64,000 nt of DNA from Candidatus Obscuribacterales bacterium (lineage in GTDB: Bacteria > Cyanobacteriota > Vampirovibrionia > Obscuribacterales > Obscuribacteraceae). Shown here one piece after another: positions 61,776 to 64,000 of this stretch. The position numbers and the translations under genes are program-made. The stretch's first letter is position 1; each line of letters starts with the position of its first letter. The notes under the pieces were generated by a model. That model was not told the origin of the DNA and made no database searches. It saw nothing but the letters and a program-made list of their open reading frames with translations. The stretch covers positions 558,001-622,000 of the forward strand of contig JAHBVO010000003.1 of assembly GCA_019637435.1 (NCBI GenBank), read 5' to 3'.

Positions 61776-64000
61776 TACCTGACAGTCGACGAGATCCGGA
61801 CGCTTTTCTCGCTCTATACAGAGAGGAGCAGGCTCGTCAGACTCAGGGAAGGCTGAAGATTTTTTTTGGTTATGCTCCTGGTGTTGGCAAGACATACGGG
61901 ATGCTTGAGGACGCCCGCAAGCTTTTGAATGAAAACGTCGATGTTGTCGTCGGCATAGTGGAAACTCACGGCAGAGAGGCAACCAAAGCGCTTCTAGACG
62001 ACCTTGAGATAATTCCTCCGCGTCTGGTTGAATACAAAGGCGCGGTCCTCAGAGAGCTAGATATCGATGCTATCTTGATGCGAAAACCGCAAGTAGTTCT
62101 AGTAGACGAGGCTGCGCACACGAATGCGCCCGGTTGCCGGCACGAGAAGCGCTGGCAAGATATACAGGAGTTACTCGCCAACGGAATCGATGTATTCACG
62201 ACCTTAAACACCCAGCATGTTGAAACTCTCAACGACCGTGTTGCTCAGATTACTAATATCGAAGTAAGAGAACGTGTGCCGGATTCATTCATCGAAGACG
62301 CTTTCGAAATTGAACTTGTTGATCTGCCGGTGGATGAACTTGTACAGCGGCTGCGCGAAGGCAAAGTTTACATTCACGAACAAGCGTCCACTGCCCTTGA
62401 GCATTTTTTCCGCAAAGGCAATCTGATTGCCCTGCGCGAGATTGCGCTTCTGTTCGTTGCTCAGCGGGTGGATGCTCAGATGGAGCGTTATCGAGAGGCG
62501 CACAGAATCGGCTCTGTCTGGCCGGCAGCCGAGCGCATTCTCGTATGCGTCAGTCCAAGCCCGCTTTCCGTCAAACTGGTCAGGGGCGCGAAGCGCATGG
62601 CGACTGCCTTGCGAGCGGAGTGGTTGGTTGCATATGTTCAGACTCCAAGGCAAGCTCACCAGTCTGATGCCGATAAGTCTAGAGTCATTCAAACGCTGAG
62701 ACTGGCAGAACAACTGGGTGCGGAGATAATCGAGCTGACTGGTGACAACATCGCTGACGAGTTGATTGGCTGCGCTCGGAAAAATAACGTTTCTAAAATT
62801 ATCATCGGCAAGCCAGCGCTGCCGCGTTGGAAGGAGGTCTTATTCGGCTCGGTCGTCGATGACACGATTAGGAAAAGTGGTGCAATCGATGTTTATGTAA
62901 TTACCGGGGAAGAGGGAATGCCATCGCAGACAGTGGCATTTGCCTGGAAGCGAACGACCAAAAGCTCTCATTACTGGACTGCGACCTTTATCGTGGCAGG
63001 TTGTAGCGGGCTTGCTTACTTGCTGTCGCACTATCTTGAACCGACTAACCTGGTGATGATTTACTTGTTAGGTGTATTCTTCGTGGCACTGAGATTAGGG
63101 CGTGGTCCGAGTATTCTCGCCTCGATTTTAAGTGTGGCCGTATTTGACTATTGTTTCGTTCCACCTTTTCTCACATTTGCAGTGAGCGATAGTCAGTATG
63201 TGCTTACGTTTTTCGTGATGTTGATGGTGGCGCTTTCGATTAGCACCCTTGCTACCCGTGTGAAGCAGCAGGCCGAATTTTCCTCATTGAAAGAGCGTCG
63301 AACTGCGTCTCTGTACTCTCTGAGCAAGGAACTGGCGTCGACCGATGATCCAGCCAAGCTCCTGCGAATTGGAGCTGAGCACCTGGCGGATGTTTTCGGC
63401 GCTAAAGTTTCGATTTTGACGCCGGACGAAAACGGGCAGCTAGCAATACCCGCTACCAAAGCGGACGATCGCGATCTGGAGATCTCCGACCTGGCGTTTG
63501 CGCAATGGGTTTTTCATAACAGGCAAATGGCGGGAGTGGGCACGAATACTTTGCCGGGCGCCGATGCCCTATACCTGCCTATCGCCGCCACTGAAAGAAC
63601 GATTGGCGTAGTAGGAATAAAACCGGAAGAACTTGATAGCTTTTCGAGACCTGAACAGATTCAGCTTTTGCAGACTTTCGTGAATCAGCTTGCTCAGGCT
63701 TGCGAGCGAGCCTATTTGTCGGAGGAGAACAAGCGCGCCCAGGTCCAAATGAAAACGGAGCAACTGAGAAGTTCTCTTCTAAGTTCGGTTTCGCATGACT
63801 TACGTACCCCGCTTGCCACCATAACTGGTGCGGCAAGCAGCATAATGGAGGCGCCGGAGACTCTCAGCATCGAAGCTTGCAAGGAGCGCGCCGCCGAGAT
63901 TTTTCATGAGTCCGTGCGGCTGAACAGGCTGGTCATTAATCTTCTGGAAATGACAAAGTTGCAGGCCGGAACGCTCACCGTTAAGCGCGAATGGTGTCCG
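61772..64000 (+). CDS. kdpD: Osmosensitive K+ channel histidine kinase KdpD (partial, runs off the right edge)
   Basis: 743 codons are present and the gene is cut by the end of the window. Order: the KdpD N-terminal domain with Walker A GYAPGVGKT (33-41), DEAAHTNAPGCRHEKRWQDI and TLNTQHVETLNDRV; a Usp-like domain (about 245-375); four membrane helices (about 400-495, from HYWTATFIVAGCSGLAYLLS); a GAF region (about 510-650); and the start of HisKA with the phospho-acceptor His675 in SVSHDLRTPLATI. The HATPase part is missing only because of the window edge. It senses low K+ or turgor and should phosphorylate a KdpE, which would be expected just downstream. Confidence 0.96.
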   Translation, partial: MIPDSRRDPDAFLALYREEQARQTQGRLKIFFGYAPGVGKTYGMLEDARKLLNENVDVVVGIVETHGREATKALLDDLEIIPPRLVEYKGAVLRELDIDAILMRKPQVVLVDEAAHTNAPGCRHEKRWQDIQELLANGIDVFTTLNTQHVETLNDRVAQITNIEVRERVPDSFIEDAFEIELVDLPVDELVQRLREGKVYIHEQASTALEHFFRKGNLIALREIALLFVAQRVDAQMERYREAHRIGSVWPAAERILVCVSPSPLSVKLVRGAKRMATALRAEWLVAYVQTPRQAHQSDADKSRVIQTLRLAEQLGAEIIELTGDNIADELIGCARKNNVSKIIIGKPALPRWKEVLFGSVVDDTIRKSGAIDVYVITGEEGMPSQTVAFAWKRTTKSSHYWTATFIVAGCSGLAYLLSHYLEPTNLVMIYLLGVFFVALRLGRGPSILASILSVAVFDYCFVPPFLTFAVSDSQYVLTFFVMLMVALSISTLATRVKQQAEFSSLKERRTASLYSLSKELASTDDPAKLLRIGAEHLADVFGAKVSILTPDENGQLAIPATKADDRDLEISDLAFAQWVFHNRQMAGVGTNTLPGADALYLPIAATERTIGVVGIKPEELDSFSRPEQIQLLQTFVNQLAQACERAYLSEENKRAQVQMKTEQLRSSLLSSVSHDLRTPLATITGAASSIMEAPETLSIEACKERAAEIFHESVRLNRLVINLLEMTKLQAGTLTVKREWCP

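Noticed and set aside
1..64000. CRISPR array, tRNA, rRNA, transposase or prophage genes
   Set aside because: No regularly spaced direct repeats, tRNA cloverleaf motifs, rRNA segments or transposase/integrase patterns were seen; very short or degenerate elements could still have been missed by eye.

Overview
The window looks like a chromosomal segment of a free-living Gram-negative-type bacterium with about 50% GC. My best guess is a non-photosynthetic relative of the Cyanobacteria (Vampirovibrionia/Melainabacteria, Obscuribacterales-like). The basis is the gene style: Hanks-type Ser/Thr kinases with an SPEQC motif, kinesin-light-chain-type TPR proteins, huge beta-helical surface proteins, GT39-like membrane enzymes and a bacterial kynurenine pathway. 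This placement is inference; there is no rRNA, tRNA or ribosomal protein gene in the window to confirm it.

Layout. 1-9.9 kb: a Ser/Thr kinase, a DUF2200 protein, a histidine kinase/response regulator pair, a secreted beta-repeat adhesin-like protein, a metzincin-type protease and a second two-component pair. 10-13.5 kb: a possible structured RNA in front of a small lipoprotein, a multi-pass membrane protein and a TPR protein with a VSGSYPP-repeat linker. 14.3-18.3 kb: the lower kynurenine pathway (3-hydroxyanthranilate dioxygenase, kynureninase, kynurenine monooxygenase), which would feed quinolinate to NAD synthesis. 18.3-25.3 kb: membrane protein, second Ser/Thr kinase with a transmembrane anchor, thioredoxin-like protein, S9 peptidase, and a stand-alone protein built of GspE/MshE N-terminal-like repeats. 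25.5-30.2 kb: a molybdenum cofactor operon (moaD, moaE, moaA, a moaC-mogA fusion, moeA) followed by a dienelactone hydrolase. 30.5-39.4 kb: a second GspE-N-repeat protein, two small TPR proteins, and a divergent pair of large glycosyltransferase-like membrane proteins.

39.4-43.6 kb is the most interesting part. A P-loop/methyltransferase fusion gene converges on a two-gene operon that I read as an encapsulin nanocompartment: a small four-helix (ferritin- or hemerythrin-like) cargo with a histidine/glycine-rich linker and a C-terminal TVGPL loading-type peptide, then the encapsulin shell. A hairpin terminator follows, and Fur-like dyads lie upstream, between this operon and an EF-hand protein. 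44.2-52.5 kb is a single gene for a ~2,765-residue secreted repeat protein with a FecR-like C-terminal region, a paralogue of the adhesin at 3.8 kb.

52.5-57 kb: a decayed Uma2 fragment, a divergent epimerase/MmyB-type regulator pair, a YcaQ-like DNA glycosylase and TrhO. 57-64 kb: a high-affinity potassium uptake operon (small membrane ORF, kdpF, kdpA, kdpB, kdpC, kdpD) whose kdpD runs off the right edge; kdpE is not visible.

No CRISPR array, insertion sequence, tRNA, rRNA or prophage was seen.
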